DNA from: Candidatus Margulisiibacteriota bacterium
GTDB lineage: Bacteria > Margulisbacteria > Riflemargulisbacteria > GWF2-35-9
NCBI GenBank assembly: GCA_028715625.1
Contig: JAQURL010000011.1
Location: 1-47,611 of the forward strand
Reading direction: 5' to 3'
DNA: 47,611 bases
The position numbers and the translations under genes were made by a program. Below the pieces are notes generated by a model that was not told the DNA's origin, did not search any database, and was given only the letters and a program-made list of their open reading frames with translations. Positions 1-7,007 of this stretch are shown here, piece after piece (the stretch's first letter is position 1; each line of letters opens with the position of its first letter).

Positions 1-335
1 TTTTCTCCTTTTTTTGAGCTTAATGATTTTTCCAACAGATTAATAATAGCTTCAATCCTCTGTTTTTTTATCAGCAATAATTTTTTTTGTTCCTGCAAAG
101 CCTTTTTCCTGTCAAAGTTAGGATTGTTTAATATTTGTTTTATATTTTGCAAACTGAATCCCAGCTCTTTGTAAAACATGATCTGTTGAAGTTTTTCCAG
201 ATCATTGTCGGAATACAATCTGTAGCCTGACTTTGTACTGTCCGCTGCTTTCAGTAGTCCTATCTGGTCATAATAGTGCAATGAACGCACGCTTATACCT
301 GCCAATATTGCCAATTCTTTAACTTTATATGCCAT
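1..335 (-). CDS. MerR-family transcriptional regulator (C-terminus off the window)
   Basis: Reading the minus strand from ATG at 335 gives an open frame to the window edge (about 111 codons seen). It starts with a helix-turn-helix of MerR type (MAYKVKELAILAGISVRSLH, then YYDQIGLLKA and SGYRLYSDNDLEKLQQI). The stretch MFYKELGFSLQNIKQIL and a charged dimerisation helix follow. This is the TipA/multidrug-regulator branch by resemblance; any ligand-binding domain lies beyond the window. MerR proteins activate promoters with over-long spacers by twisting the DNA, and such a promoter (19-bp spacer) sits directly upstream, so autoregulation is likely. No Shine-Dalgarno is evident. Family sure; ligand unknown. 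Confidence 0.88.
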   Translation of the reverse strand, partial: MAYKVKELAILAGISVRSLHYYDQIGLLKAADSTKSGYRLYSDNDLEKLQQIMFYKELGFSLQNIKQILNNPNFDRKKALQEQKKLLLIKKQRIEAIINLLEKSLSSKKGE

Positions 336-354
336 AATTTGTGCCTTTAATAGT

Positions 355-385
355 ATCATAAACTATTACGTTACGTTAGAGTCAA
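355..385 (-). promoter_or_regulatory. MerR-type promoter/operator with 19-bp spacer
   Basis: On the minus strand, -35 TTGACT (380-385) and -10 TATGAT (355-360) are separated by exactly 19 bases. The spacer region carries a dyad (GACTCTAACG / CGTAATAGTT, 7 of 10 positions symmetric around TAA). The long spacer plus dyad is the hallmark of MerR-activated promoters. It drives the regulator at 1-335. The half-site ATAAACTATTACGTT (358-372) recurs almost unchanged at 391-405, which could be a second binding half-site facing the gene at 483. Confidence 0.75.
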
Positions 386-482
386 TCAAAATAAACTATT
401 ATGTTTTTAATGCTTAAATTTGTTATAATAAGCAGTCAGATTCTTATCAGATAAGATCAGGCTTGGAAAAGGGGTAATTATT

Positions 483-782
483 ATGGAATATCAAACTAGG
501 GATGACATAAAAAAACATGTTGATAATGCTGCGGATATATCAGAGGTAGAAACTGAATGTCTATTGGCCATTCAAAAACAAAATATTGATACTGAAGTTA
601 TTTTAAAGAAGGATATTGAGTCCATAAACATGGTCCAGAACGAATTGCTCAGACGGCTCATGAAAGAATCATTTGAACAGTCTAAAGAATCTTCCCTTTT
701 GGCTTTAAGGATTGCCTTGATGTCCTTTATTATTTCTCTGATTGTACTTGGTCTATTAATAGTTAATATTATTCAGCATTAG
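483..782 (+). CDS. small hypothetical membrane protein, 99 aa
   Basis: The ATG at 483 follows a purine-rich stretch (GGAAAAGGGG) and gives 99 residues. Residues 1-70 are charged and predicted helical, rich in Glu, Lys and Gln. Residues about 74-97 form one hydrophobic segment (LRIALMSFIISLIVLGLLIV), so the protein is probably tail-anchored with a cytoplasmic helical head. I recognise no family. It is divergent from the MerR-type gene across a 147-bp gap, with a TATAAT at 424-429, and may belong to that regulator's regulon. The stop lies 6 bp from the 3' end of the convergent VOC gene. Confidence 0.65.
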   Translation: MEYQTRDDIKKHVDNAADISEVETECLLAIQKQNIDTEVILKKDIESINMVQNELLRRLMKESFEQSKESSLLALRIALMSFIISLIVLGLLIVNIIQH

Positions 783-788
783 ACAAAA

Positions 789-1157
789 TTACTGGATAAA
801 TTCGATTTCAATACCATTGGGGTCCTCAATAAAAAACATTTTCGGACCGCGTTCGGGCTGCAGGAATTCCCGGGTGATTTTGACTTGCCGGTCCTGCATT
901 TTTTTATATATGGCTTCTATGTCAGCTACCTGTATGCCAATGCTTACATGCGAACAGCAGTTATGACCCTCTGCAGCCGGCTGTTTTTTATTTTCAATCA
1001 GCTCAATCTGCCCTGCGCCTTCGCCCTGCAGGAAAACAATGCGCAGGAAAGATGCAGGACTAAAATCCCGAACTACCCGCAGTCCCAGAGTGTCGCGATA
1101 AAATGTTAATGAAGGTTCGATAGCGGACAAATAAAGAGTAAAAAAATTTATATTCAT
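789..1157 (-). CDS. VOC/glyoxalase-superfamily protein, 122 aa
   Basis: The frame can open at 1184, but ATG at 1157 (MNINFFTLYLS) has a good Shine-Dalgarno (AGGAG, 8 nt upstream), so I choose it. The chain is one beta-alpha-beta-beta-beta double module: SAIEPSLTFYRDTLGLRVVRD, a central HVSIGIQVADIEAIYKKM, and the closing FFIEDPNGIEIEFIQ. The last is the classic glyoxalase/bleomycin-resistance end motif, with its metal-ligand Glu. Substrate cannot be told; lactoylglutathione-lyase-like and dioxygenase-like members share this pattern. The first His ligand of true GloA is not obvious, so an enzymatic assignment is unsafe. Confidence 0.85.
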   Translation of the reverse strand: MNINFFTLYLSAIEPSLTFYRDTLGLRVVRDFSPASFLRIVFLQGEGAGQIELIENKKQPAAEGHNCCSHVSIGIQVADIEAIYKKMQDRQVKITREFLQPERGPKMFFIEDPNGIEIEFIQ

Positions 1158-1314
1158 GGCATTCTCCTTTTCTGATTCAGGCATATTATAACATAATGCT
1201 CAAGTTAATTTATTTCATCAGTATGATTGATTCAAAAATATACATGCATGTGACATTGACATTGAACGTCTCTAATAGTAATTTTTGAGTATATCGTATT
1301 TAGGAGGAGACATA

Positions 1315-2064
1315 ATGGGAAAAATTAGAGTTTTGATTTGTTTGGGTGTAATGCTGTTCGGACTGGCACTTGCGGAAGATATAAAAATCGGTTCGGGCTC
1401 TGCTCCGGCTGAAAATATATTTAAACCCGTGAAAAGCGCTTTCGAATCAGCCACATCTATTGTGGTAAGCATCAATTCATCAGGCCCCAAACAGGCTTTT
1501 CTTGATCTGGATAAAGGTATTATTGATATGGCGGCAGCCGGACTTTCTTATAAGGACTGGCTCAAGTTTATGGAAACAGAAGGAGCGAAAGTGGCAAATC
1601 CTGATGCCTATTCTGCTCAAGTAATCGGCAATGACAAGATTAAAGTTATTGTAAACAAGGCCAATAATGTTAAAGCATTAAGCAAAGATCAGCTTAAAGA
1701 CATTTTTACAGGGAAGGTGTTTAACTGGAAGGATGTAGGAGGGAATGACGCGCCTATAGTTGTCGTAGTTGCCAAATTAACAGCGGCTAACAGCTTTTTT
1801 TACGGCAGAATATTGGATGGAGAGCCTCCGCTAAAGGACTTCGAAGAAGTCCAGACTGTAAATGATCTGAAAAAATTAATTCAGACAACTCCGGAAGCCA
1901 TTGGCATCGGCCCGGTTTCAGTTGTGGATGATTCGGTAAACAGTGTGCAGATACCTATCATTGCCAGGTCTATTACCGTAATAACCAAAGGCAAACCGTC
2001 AGCTAAAGTACAGAAGTTTCTTGATTTCATCAAAGGCGACGGACAGAAGCTGATTAAGAAGTAA
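1315..2064 (+). CDS. PstS-like phosphate (anion) binding protein
   Basis: Translation most likely starts at ATG 1315, 6 bases after AGGAGG; an upstream in-frame ATG at 1285 lacks a site. The N-terminus is a signal peptide (KIRVLICLGVMLFGLALAED). The mature part is a type II periplasmic-binding-protein fold of the PstS family: KIGSGSAPAENIFKPV, the oxyanion-type SSGPKQAFLDL, and LSKDQLKDIFTGKVFNWKDVGG, which is very typical of PstS-like proteins, followed by a C-terminal KPSAKVQKFLDFIKG. At 249 residues it is short for full PstS and has no pstCAB genes beside it. It may be an orphan sensor or binding protein. A TTGACA at 1256-1261 is a possible -35; a clear terminator follows. Confidence 0.85.
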   Translation: MGKIRVLICLGVMLFGLALAEDIKIGSGSAPAENIFKPVKSAFESATSIVVSINSSGPKQAFLDLDKGIIDMAAAGLSYKDWLKFMETEGAKVANPDAYSAQVIGNDKIKVIVNKANNVKALSKDQLKDIFTGKVFNWKDVGGNDAPIVVVVAKLTAANSFFYGRILDGEPPLKDFEEVQTVNDLKKLIQTTPEAIGIGPVSVVDDSVNSVQIPIIARSITVITKGKPSAKVQKFLDFIKGDGQKLIKK

Positions 2065-2091
2065 GGTTTTAGAATAAGATTGATGTATCAG

Positions 2092-2121
2092 AAAAAAGGC
2101 GTTGGGGGTAGCGCCTTTTTT
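2092..2121 (+). terminator. intrinsic terminator after the PstS-like gene
   Basis: A run of A, the stem AAAAAGGCG paired with CGCCTTTTT across a G-rich loop, and a terminal T-run begin 28 bases after the stop codon at 2064. The A and T tracts extend the stem and make it potentially active on both strands. Confidence 0.85.
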
Positions 2122-2223
2122 GGTTAATCGGTTCTGGGCTCGCTGACCTGAGACTCTCAGCAATCTTGAGGCCTGCTAACATAATATGATCGTAGGTTTT
2201 CCGGGCCGGGTAATGTCTAAGTT

Positions 2224-2460
2224 CTATTTATAAAGACTATCATAATCAAAATTAAGTTCTTCCAGCCTTTTGTCAAACCAATTTTTAGCATGATCCAGAC
2301 CTTTATTGTAAAAAGCTTTTGAAAGTTCCTCCACAAAGAAGTCTAATATTTTTTCCGCTGCGATAACTCCCAATTTTTCATCTCGCTCCTCGTTAAAAAA
2401 ATGTTGAGTTTTTTCTATTAATCTTTGTTTTTCTTCTTTGATTAATTCGATTTTTAGCAT
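2224..2460 (-). CDS. DUF2164-like small protein, 78 aa
   Basis: ATG at 2460 follows a strong Shine-Dalgarno (AAGGAG) on the minus strand. The protein is all-helical and charged. The pattern LIKEEKQRLIEKTQHFFNEE, RDEKLGVIAAEKILDFFVEE, then YNKGLDHAKNWFDKRLEEL resembles DUF2164 proteins, in which a degraded-looking but conserved core IxxYFxEERDExIGxLAAExLLDFF is followed by YNxGxxDAK. The function of that family is not known. It stands alone, with no partner gene nearby; the 500 bases beyond its start hold repeats and no protein gene. Confidence 0.75.
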   Translation of the reverse strand: MLKIELIKEEKQRLIEKTQHFFNEERDEKLGVIAAEKILDFFVEELSKAFYNKGLDHAKNWFDKRLEELNFDYDSLYK

Positions 2461-2604
2461 TTTAACTCCTTAAATGTAGCGGTATTTTTTATTCTGGGAT
2501 TAAAGTTCTTAATTATATCATAATAAATTGATGTATATTATGTTTTTCGATACATCAAACAAAGAAAATAGTGCCGATTATAAAATATGGTTTTTTAAGG
2601 GATT

Positions 2605-2905
2605 CCCTGCCTACGCCAAAGGCTTCGGCGGGCAAGCAAAGGGAAGATAAACCCCCTCATAGCGCAAAGCGCTAAGGATTCAGTCCCGAGCGACAGCGAA
2701 AGGACGTCGAAGGGGACGTAGTCCCCTTGAAGAACATGGATTGCAGCGTGGATATTGGAGCGGGAAAAGGCGGGGTTCGTCGGCTCCTCCCGTTCGCCAT
2801 CGCCACTCGCTCACTTCCGCCCGCTTCCAGCGGGCTCATCCTCGCACATTCTCGGCGTTCGCTCGGTTGCGCATCGCCCTTTGGGCTCGCTCACCCACGA
2901 CCATT
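2605..2905. repeat. GC-rich mosaic of short palindromic repeats, no gene
   Basis: This stretch is visibly much richer in G and C than its AT-rich flanks and is packed with dyads. GCCTACGCC/GGCGGGC lies at 2609-2633, GCGC-aaa-GCGC near 2660, AAGGGGAC-gta-GTCCCCTT at 2710-2728 (perfect 8-bp arms), and GCCCGCT-tcc-AGCGGGC at 2819-2835 (perfect 7-bp arms). Words such as GCTCGCTC and GAGCGACAGCG recur. Two short open frames run through it, but they have no ribosome site, contain repeat-derived sequence and look like by-products. The module at 2609-2633 matches 18 of 25 positions of 26909-26933 inside another repeat of this window. Confidence 0.7.
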
Positions 2906-2934
2906 AATTACCTAGCTGAAGTCAATAAAATTTA

Positions 2935-2963
2935 TTTAAATATCAATAATTCCATAGTATAAT
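2935..2963 (+). promoter_or_regulatory. putative tRNA promoter
   Basis: TTTAAA (2935-2940), a 17-base spacer, and TATAAT (2958-2963) lie 18 bases before the interrupted tRNA-Gly copy and 164 bases before the intact gene. It is the best sigma-70-type promoter in this stretch. Confidence 0.5.
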
Positions 2964-2981
2964 TGGCACTCGAAGCATAGA

Positions 2982-3095
2982 GCGGGAATAGCTCAGTTGT
3001 CCCGAAAAACCAGAAATCTTTGATTTCCTTGTTTCTCGAGGATCCTCGAAATTTCAGCGAAAGCATAGCTTTCGGAAATTTCGGGAGTAGAGCAT
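2982..3095 (+). pseudogene. 5' fragment of tRNA-Gly split by an 87-bp palindromic element
   Basis: Bases 2982-2999 are identical to positions 1-18 of the intact tRNA-Gly at 3128. Bases 3087-3095 (GTAGAGCAT) are identical to positions 19-27. Between them lies an element of 87 bp. After position 27 the match stops, so this copy lacks anticodon arm, T arm and acceptor 3' strand and cannot make a tRNA. It is either a decayed tandem tRNA copy or a partial 5' duplication. Confidence 0.8.
3000..3086. mobile_element. 87-bp palindrome-rich element inserted in the tRNA-Gly copy
   Basis: The ends are perfect 8-bp inverted repeats, TCCCGAAA (3000-3007) and TTTCGGGA (3079-3086). Inside are a perfect 14-bp palindrome TCGAGGATCCTCGA (3036-3049), the hairpin GAAAGC-ata-GCTTTC (3059-3073) and two copies of GAAATTTC (3048-3055, 3075-3082). 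It carries no coding capacity. It sits exactly between tRNA positions 18 and 19. The form suggests a non-autonomous, hairpin-type repeat; no target-site duplication is evident. Confidence 0.65.
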
Positions 3096-3127
3096 AAGCA
3101 TTTTTGATAAAATATGTTTGTTTTAAG

Positions 3128-3203
3128 GCGGGAATAGCTCAGTTGGTAGAGCATCAGCTTCCCAAGCTGAGGGCCGTGGGTTCGAACCCCATTTCCCGCT
3201 CCA
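3128..3203 (+). tRNA. tRNA-Gly (anticodon CCC)
   Basis: This is a 76-nt cloverleaf. Acceptor GCGGGAA pairs with TTCCCGC (3193-3199), discriminator T is followed by encoded CCA (3201-3203). The D arm contains AGCTCAGTTGGTAGAGC, the anticodon stem is TCAGC/GCTGA with loop TTCCCAA (anticodon at 3161-3163), and the T arm has the GGTTCGAACCCC pattern. A CCC anticodon reads GGG codons. Confidence 0.96.
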
Positions 3204-3250
3204 TAATTACGGTAATCTAAAAAATACAAAAAAATAAATGGTGGTATACA

Positions 3251-3278
3251 AATGATAGTATCATATGATACTATCATT
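3251..3278. promoter_or_regulatory. 28-bp perfect palindrome at the fic start (putative operator)
   Basis: The sequence is perfectly self-complementary over 28 bases. It consists of two back-to-back 13-bp near-palindromes, ATGATAGTATCAT and ATGATACTATCAT, plus flanking A/T. It lies 4 bases before the chosen fic ATG (3283) and directly after a -10-like TATACA (3245-3250), so it would cover the transcription start. It looks like a repressor site; the C-terminal winged-helix-like part of the Fic protein is a candidate binder. Confidence 0.6.
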
Positions 3279-3282
3279 AACT

Positions 3283-4245
3283 ATGAGCCCACCTTTTGAA
3301 CTTACTTCTAAGATACTAAATCTAACTGCTGAGATTTCTGAATTATTAGGCCGGTTTAGAAGTTTAACCAGTGTAAAACCAGAACCTAAGCTAAGAAAGC
3401 AGAATAAGATCAAAACTATTAAGTCTTCTCTGGCTATTGAAGGCAACTCCTTTACTGAAGAACAAATTACAGCCATATTAGAAGGGAAACGTGTTATTGG
3501 TCCTAAACGTGAAATCATAGAGGTTAAGAATGCTAATTTACTTTATGAGAACCTTCTTGATTACAGTCCTTATGATTTAAAAAGCTGTTTAAAAGCACAT
3601 CACATTTTGATGAACGATTTAGTGGAATCTGCTGGCTCTTGGCGAAATAAGAATGTAGGTGTTTTAGATGGTACAAAAGTAAAGCATATTGCCCCAAAGC
3701 CTGACTTTGTTCCCAAGTTGATGCATGATCTATTCCAATGGCTGAAAAATGATAAGGATACCCACTACTTAATTAAAGGGGCTATTGTTCATTATGAAAT
3801 GGAGTTTATTCATCCCTTTGAAGACGGCAATGGACGAATGGGGCGTTTCTGGCAGACCTTATTGTTAGCAAAGAATATGCCCATCTTTGAGTATATCCCT
3901 ATTGAGTCTCTGATTGAAAAGAAACAAAAAGACTATTATTTGGTCTTGGAAAAATGTGACAAGGCTGGCAAATCAACTATGTTTATTGAGTTTATGCTGT
4001 TGATAATTAAACAAACTTTAGAAGATTATTTTAAGGATATTAAGGACGCAACCATAACGGTATCTGATAGACTGAATAGTGCCAAAGGGTCTTTTAAGAA
4101 TGGTTTGTTTTCCAGAAAAGATTATATGCTTATCCATAAAACTATTTCGTCAGCTACTGCCAGTAGAGATTTGAAGGTTGGCTTAGATCAAGGATTGCTC
4201 AGTAAATCTGGCGATAAGAACAATACAAGATATAACTTCATTTAA
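3283..4245 (+). CDS. Fic-domain protein, class II, with C-terminal winged helix
   Basis: Fic proteins usually transfer AMP from ATP to target proteins. The catalytic motif HPFEDGNGRMGR is complete, with the catalytic His at residue 177. Upstream, SSLAIEGN at residues 48-55 fits the (S/T)xxxE(G/N) inhibitory helix (Ser49, Glu53), placing it in class II, where an N-terminal helix blocks ATP. The last 60 residues (KGSFKNGLFSRKDYMLIHKT, then LKVGLDQGLLSKSG) look like a winged helix, as in many stand-alone Fic proteins of about 320-380 residues. An in-frame ATG at 3265 lies inside the palindrome; neither start has a Shine-Dalgarno. It sits just 3' of a tRNA gene, a common landing site for acquired DNA. 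Confidence 0.92.
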   Translation: MSPPFELTSKILNLTAEISELLGRFRSLTSVKPEPKLRKQNKIKTIKSSLAIEGNSFTEEQITAILEGKRVIGPKREIIEVKNANLLYENLLDYSPYDLKSCLKAHHILMNDLVESAGSWRNKNVGVLDGTKVKHIAPKPDFVPKLMHDLFQWLKNDKDTHYLIKGAIVHYEMEFIHPFEDGNGRMGRFWQTLLLAKNMPIFEYIPIESLIEKKQKDYYLVLEKCDKAGKSTMFIEFMLLIIKQTLEDYFKDIKDATITVSDRLNSAKGSFKNGLFSRKDYMLIHKTISSATASRDLKVGLDQGLLSKSGDKNNTRYNFI

Positions 4246-4272
4246 AGCACAGATTTTCTCAGTAAGAATTTG

Positions 4273-4485
4273 CTATTTTTTACCAGAATATTGCCGGTCC
4301 GCAATTCTGTTATATTTCTCAACTATAGCTTTTAGCAAAGTATATGCTTGCCGTACCTCAGCGGGAATTATTACCCTGCTGATAAATTTTTCACCCTCAG
4401 GTCCATAGCAAAGGATGACAGCCATTTCAATTTTAAGCCTTATCCGATTCCGGGTAAACCTGTACACGGTGCTGTTCAAAGGCAT
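4273..4485 (-). CDS. hypothetical protein, 70 aa
   Basis: A minus-strand frame starts at ATG 4485 with no clear ribosome site. The product is basic, with alternating hydrophobic residues (IRLKIEMAVILCYGPEGEKF, then SRVIIPAEVRQAYTLLKAIV), suggesting a beta-hairpin followed by a helix. I do not recognise a family. Its start abuts the promoter region of the SatP gene in divergent orientation. It may be genuine because no other gene explains these 250 bases, but it could be chance. Confidence 0.4.
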   Translation of the reverse strand: MPLNSTVYRFTRNRIRLKIEMAVILCYGPEGEKFISRVIIPAEVRQAYTLLKAIVEKYNRIADRQYSGKK

Positions 4486-4490
4486 ATAAT
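4461..4490 (+). promoter_or_regulatory. putative promoter of the SatP-type transporter
   Basis: TGTACA (4461-4466), an 18-base spacer and a consensus TATAAT (4485-4490) lie 32 bases before the satP-type ATG. The -35 matches the consensus at four of six positions. Confidence 0.45.
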
Positions 4491-4522
4491 AAAATTAATG
4501 TGATACTCATAAGGAGGAAAAT

Positions 4523-5098
4523 ATGCCAGCAATAAATAAAAAACTTACCGAATCTGCAGGAGCGATAATTGATAATATCGCGAACCCTTCACCATTAGGT
4601 TTATTTGGGTTTGGGATGACCACAATTTTACTGAATGTTCATAATGTCGGGCTCTTGGGCTTTGACTCCATGATCATGGCCATGGGCATTTGCTATGGCG
4701 GTATTGCTCAGGTTATTGCCGGGATTTTTGAATTTAAGAAAAAGAATACATTTGGCGCGACCGCGTTTACCTCCTATGGTTTTTTCTGGCTGTCACTGGT
4801 TGTATTGATTATTCTGCCAAAACTGGGACTCGGCGCTATGGCCACAGACCAGGCTTTAGCTATGTATCTTTTCCTTTGGGGAGTTTTTACAACCGGAATG
4901 TTCGCGGCAACAATGCGCTCGGCCATGGAACTTCGTTGGATTTTTGCGACGCTGGCCATCCTTTTTTTCATGCTTTCATTCGCTGATTTCACAGGGATTG
5001 CTGTGGTCAAGACATTTGCCGGCATAGAAGGTATTGTTTGCGGTTCTTTGTCCGTGTACTATGGGTTTAAGCAGATTTATCTGGAAACCTATAAATAG
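4523..5098 (+). CDS. satP: GPR1/FUN34/YaaH family acetate transporter
   Basis: The ATG follows a strong AAGGAGG 7 bases upstream. The family signature NPSPLGLFGFGMTT is present at residues 21-34. Six hydrophobic segments follow (for example VGLLGFDSMIMAMGICYGGI and TFGATAFTSYGFFWLSLVV). FTSYGFFW and the length (191 residues) match the acetate/succinate proton symporter SatP (YaaH) and its relatives. The protein acts in the inner membrane and would import acetate or succinate; the exact substrate is inferred from family. It is a single gene with its own promoter and no acs or ackA beside it. Confidence 0.9.
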   Translation: MPAINKKLTESAGAIIDNIANPSPLGLFGFGMTTILLNVHNVGLLGFDSMIMAMGICYGGIAQVIAGIFEFKKKNTFGATAFTSYGFFWLSLVVLIILPKLGLGAMATDQALAMYLFLWGVFTTGMFAATMRSAMELRWIFATLAILFFMLSFADFTGIAVVKTFAGIEGIVCGSLSVYYGFKQIYLETYK

Positions 5099-5210
5099 TA
5101 GTTTGTAACGCTATTTTGCAGTATTATTTCGACACAAGAAAGTAGACAGTAAGCATAAAAAATTCGATATTTGAAAGATTCTAAAATTAAATTTCAGGCT
5201 TGAGCAGCTA

Positions 5211-6869
5211 TTATCTTTTTTGTTTAACTTTCGGCACAGCTTTTTGATTAAACCATTCCTTTAAAAATTGCAAAGTTGCGTCATCAGCAATATATTCTAC
5301 GATCCCCTTACCTTTTTTATCTTTTACAGTCACATCCGCACCCGATTCCAATAATAATTTAATGATCGGTATGTTCCCGACGTAAACAGCCCAAAGCAAT
5401 GGGGTTGCCCCGGTATTATCCTTTACATTTACTTTGGCTCCGGCTTTTATTAAAGTTCTTACTTTATTTATGTTTTCTACACATATAGGTAATAGTAACA
5501 AGCTGCCGTTTCCGGTATCCGGGAAAAACTTTAATAACGCTTCATACTGCTCACGTATTTGTACTGCTAATTCCTGATTTTCTCCCTTAAATTGATCAGT
5601 TGCTTTTTGTATCCCCTTTTTCACGGTTTCCTTACTGGGAGTCCGTGCATTTATATTGGCTCCTGCCTTAATAAGCTCTTCAAACATTTGATCGCTGGAA
5701 TTAATAGCAGCTGTAACTATTGCACTCATTCCTGTAATATCAATCAGGTTTACATTAGCTTTTGCCTTAATTAATAAATGAGCAACGTCATCGTGATGTC
5801 CTCTCAAAGCTAACATTAATGCACTTTGTCCCAGACTTTCCTGAAGGTTCAGATCGGCCTTAGCTTGTATAAGAAGCTCAGCTATTTCAGTATGCCCGCA
5901 GTTTATTGCGAGCATCAGGGGTGTATACCTGTTATCATCTGCCTGGATATTCGGGTTAGCACCTGAGGAGATTAGTGTGCGGATGCAATCTAAATTTCCG
6001 GCTGCTGCGGCCCTGTGTAAAGCCGTTGCTCCCCATTGGTCTTTTAAATCCAGTTTAGCCTTGTGCTGGATTAGAATTTTTAAAATATCATTATTATTCT
6101 TATGAGCCGCTGCGCTAAGCGGAGTAAATAATTGTTTGTTCGGTTTGTTGATATCTGCGCCTAATTCCAGCAGAAGATTGACGACTTCAATCTTGTTGTC
6201 GCGTGCTGCTGTAAACAAAGGGGTAAACCCTTCGTAATGGGACATATTTATATCCGCTCCTTTTTGGACAAGCAAGCGAATAAGCTCCAAATCATTATGA
6301 TCACAGGCGCCTAGCAGGGCCGAGTTATTATCCAGGTCCAGTACATTCAGATTTACGCCTGAGTCGATTAGTTTTTTGGCGATTTCCTTGTTATTAGCGT
6401 ATATCGCAATTATCAAGGGGCTTTGTCCCCAGCGGTCAGTGTGATTTAGATTTGCGCCCAGAGAAATCAGTTGGTCCATAATGCCCGAATTTCCTGTGTA
6501 TGCAGCCGCCATGGTCGGGGTTACTCCGAATTTGTCAGGTTTCGAACAATTTTCCTGGGTCAACAATCCTTTGGCTTTAATTCCATTCCCGCCGAGAATA
6601 GACTCTACAATTAAACCTTGAATATCCTGCGCAGAAGGAAACGTATATGACTCAATTTTTAAACCCTTGAGCAATTGCTGTTCGATATTAAAATGTTCTT
6701 CATCGGAAAAGTTTTGAGGTATAAAACCCTGAACTCCCTTTTCGATTAGGACATTACGCAATAATTCATCTTTTTCAACGCGGGTATCGATCAAGGCGTT
6801 TTTATTATGATCTGCTGGCATAAATAGTCTGTAAGTTGCAACCGGGGCGTCAATTATACGTATGGTCAT
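5211..6869 (-). CDS. ankyrin-repeat protein, 552 aa
   Basis: Translation starts at ATG 6869 (MTIRIIDAPV), 6 bases after AAGGAG on the minus strand; a longer frame to 6899 lacks a site. Residues 1-105 are a non-repeat head. Eleven ankyrin repeats follow, each about 33 residues with the TPLxxAAxxGxxEIxxLLxxxGADxN pattern: nine in a row, a roughly 50-residue helical, Lys/Glu/Gln-rich insertion (KETVKKGIQKATDQFKGENQ and on), then two more. The C-terminus is basic (VPKVKQKR). There is no signal peptide or membrane segment, so it is probably cytoplasmic. Ankyrin repeats bind proteins; the partner is unknown. Confidence 0.9.
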   Translation of the reverse strand: MTIRIIDAPVATYRLFMPADHNKNALIDTRVEKDELLRNVLIEKGVQGFIPQNFSDEEHFNIEQQLLKGLKIESYTFPSAQDIQGLIVESILGGNGIKAKGLLTQENCSKPDKFGVTPTMAAAYTGNSGIMDQLISLGANLNHTDRWGQSPLIIAIYANNKEIAKKLIDSGVNLNVLDLDNNSALLGACDHNDLELIRLLVQKGADINMSHYEGFTPLFTAARDNKIEVVNLLLELGADINKPNKQLFTPLSAAAHKNNNDILKILIQHKAKLDLKDQWGATALHRAAAAGNLDCIRTLISSGANPNIQADDNRYTPLMLAINCGHTEIAELLIQAKADLNLQESLGQSALMLALRGHHDDVAHLLIKAKANVNLIDITGMSAIVTAAINSSDQMFEELIKAGANINARTPSKETVKKGIQKATDQFKGENQELAVQIREQYEALLKFFPDTGNGSLLLLPICVENINKVRTLIKAGAKVNVKDNTGATPLLWAVYVGNIPIIKLLLESGADVTVKDKKGKGIVEYIADDATLQFLKEWFNQKAVPKVKQKR

Positions 6870-7007
6870 GCTTAGCTCCTTATTTAAATTGAATTTCAAT
6901 TAATTATCGGAAGCGGAATATAAACATTTCAGTTATTTAACTACTAATTTTTTCGATATTTTTTTGGGGTGTTGGGGTGATGCATACTTTAAGAAACTAA
7001 TTAACTA

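Noticed and set aside
885-1109. 74-residue plus-strand frame over the VOC gene
   Set aside because: It is the complement of a clear glyoxalase-fold gene with a good ribosome site.
2727-2962. Two overlapping open frames in the GC-rich repeat island
   Set aside because: Low-complexity Arg/Ser/Pro products from palindromic DNA, no ribosome sites; more likely absence of stop codons in GC-rich repeats.
3035-3049. Adjacent XhoI-like CTCGAG and BamHI-like GGATCC sites as a cloning-linker artefact
   Set aside because: They are part of a perfect natural palindrome inside a longer inverted-repeat element; no vector sequence surrounds them.
2982-3095. A tRNA gene with an 87-nt intron
   Set aside because: The tRNA match ends at position 27 after the element; anticodon, T arm and 3' acceptor are missing, and bacterial tRNA introns are larger self-splicing introns usually in the anticodon loop.
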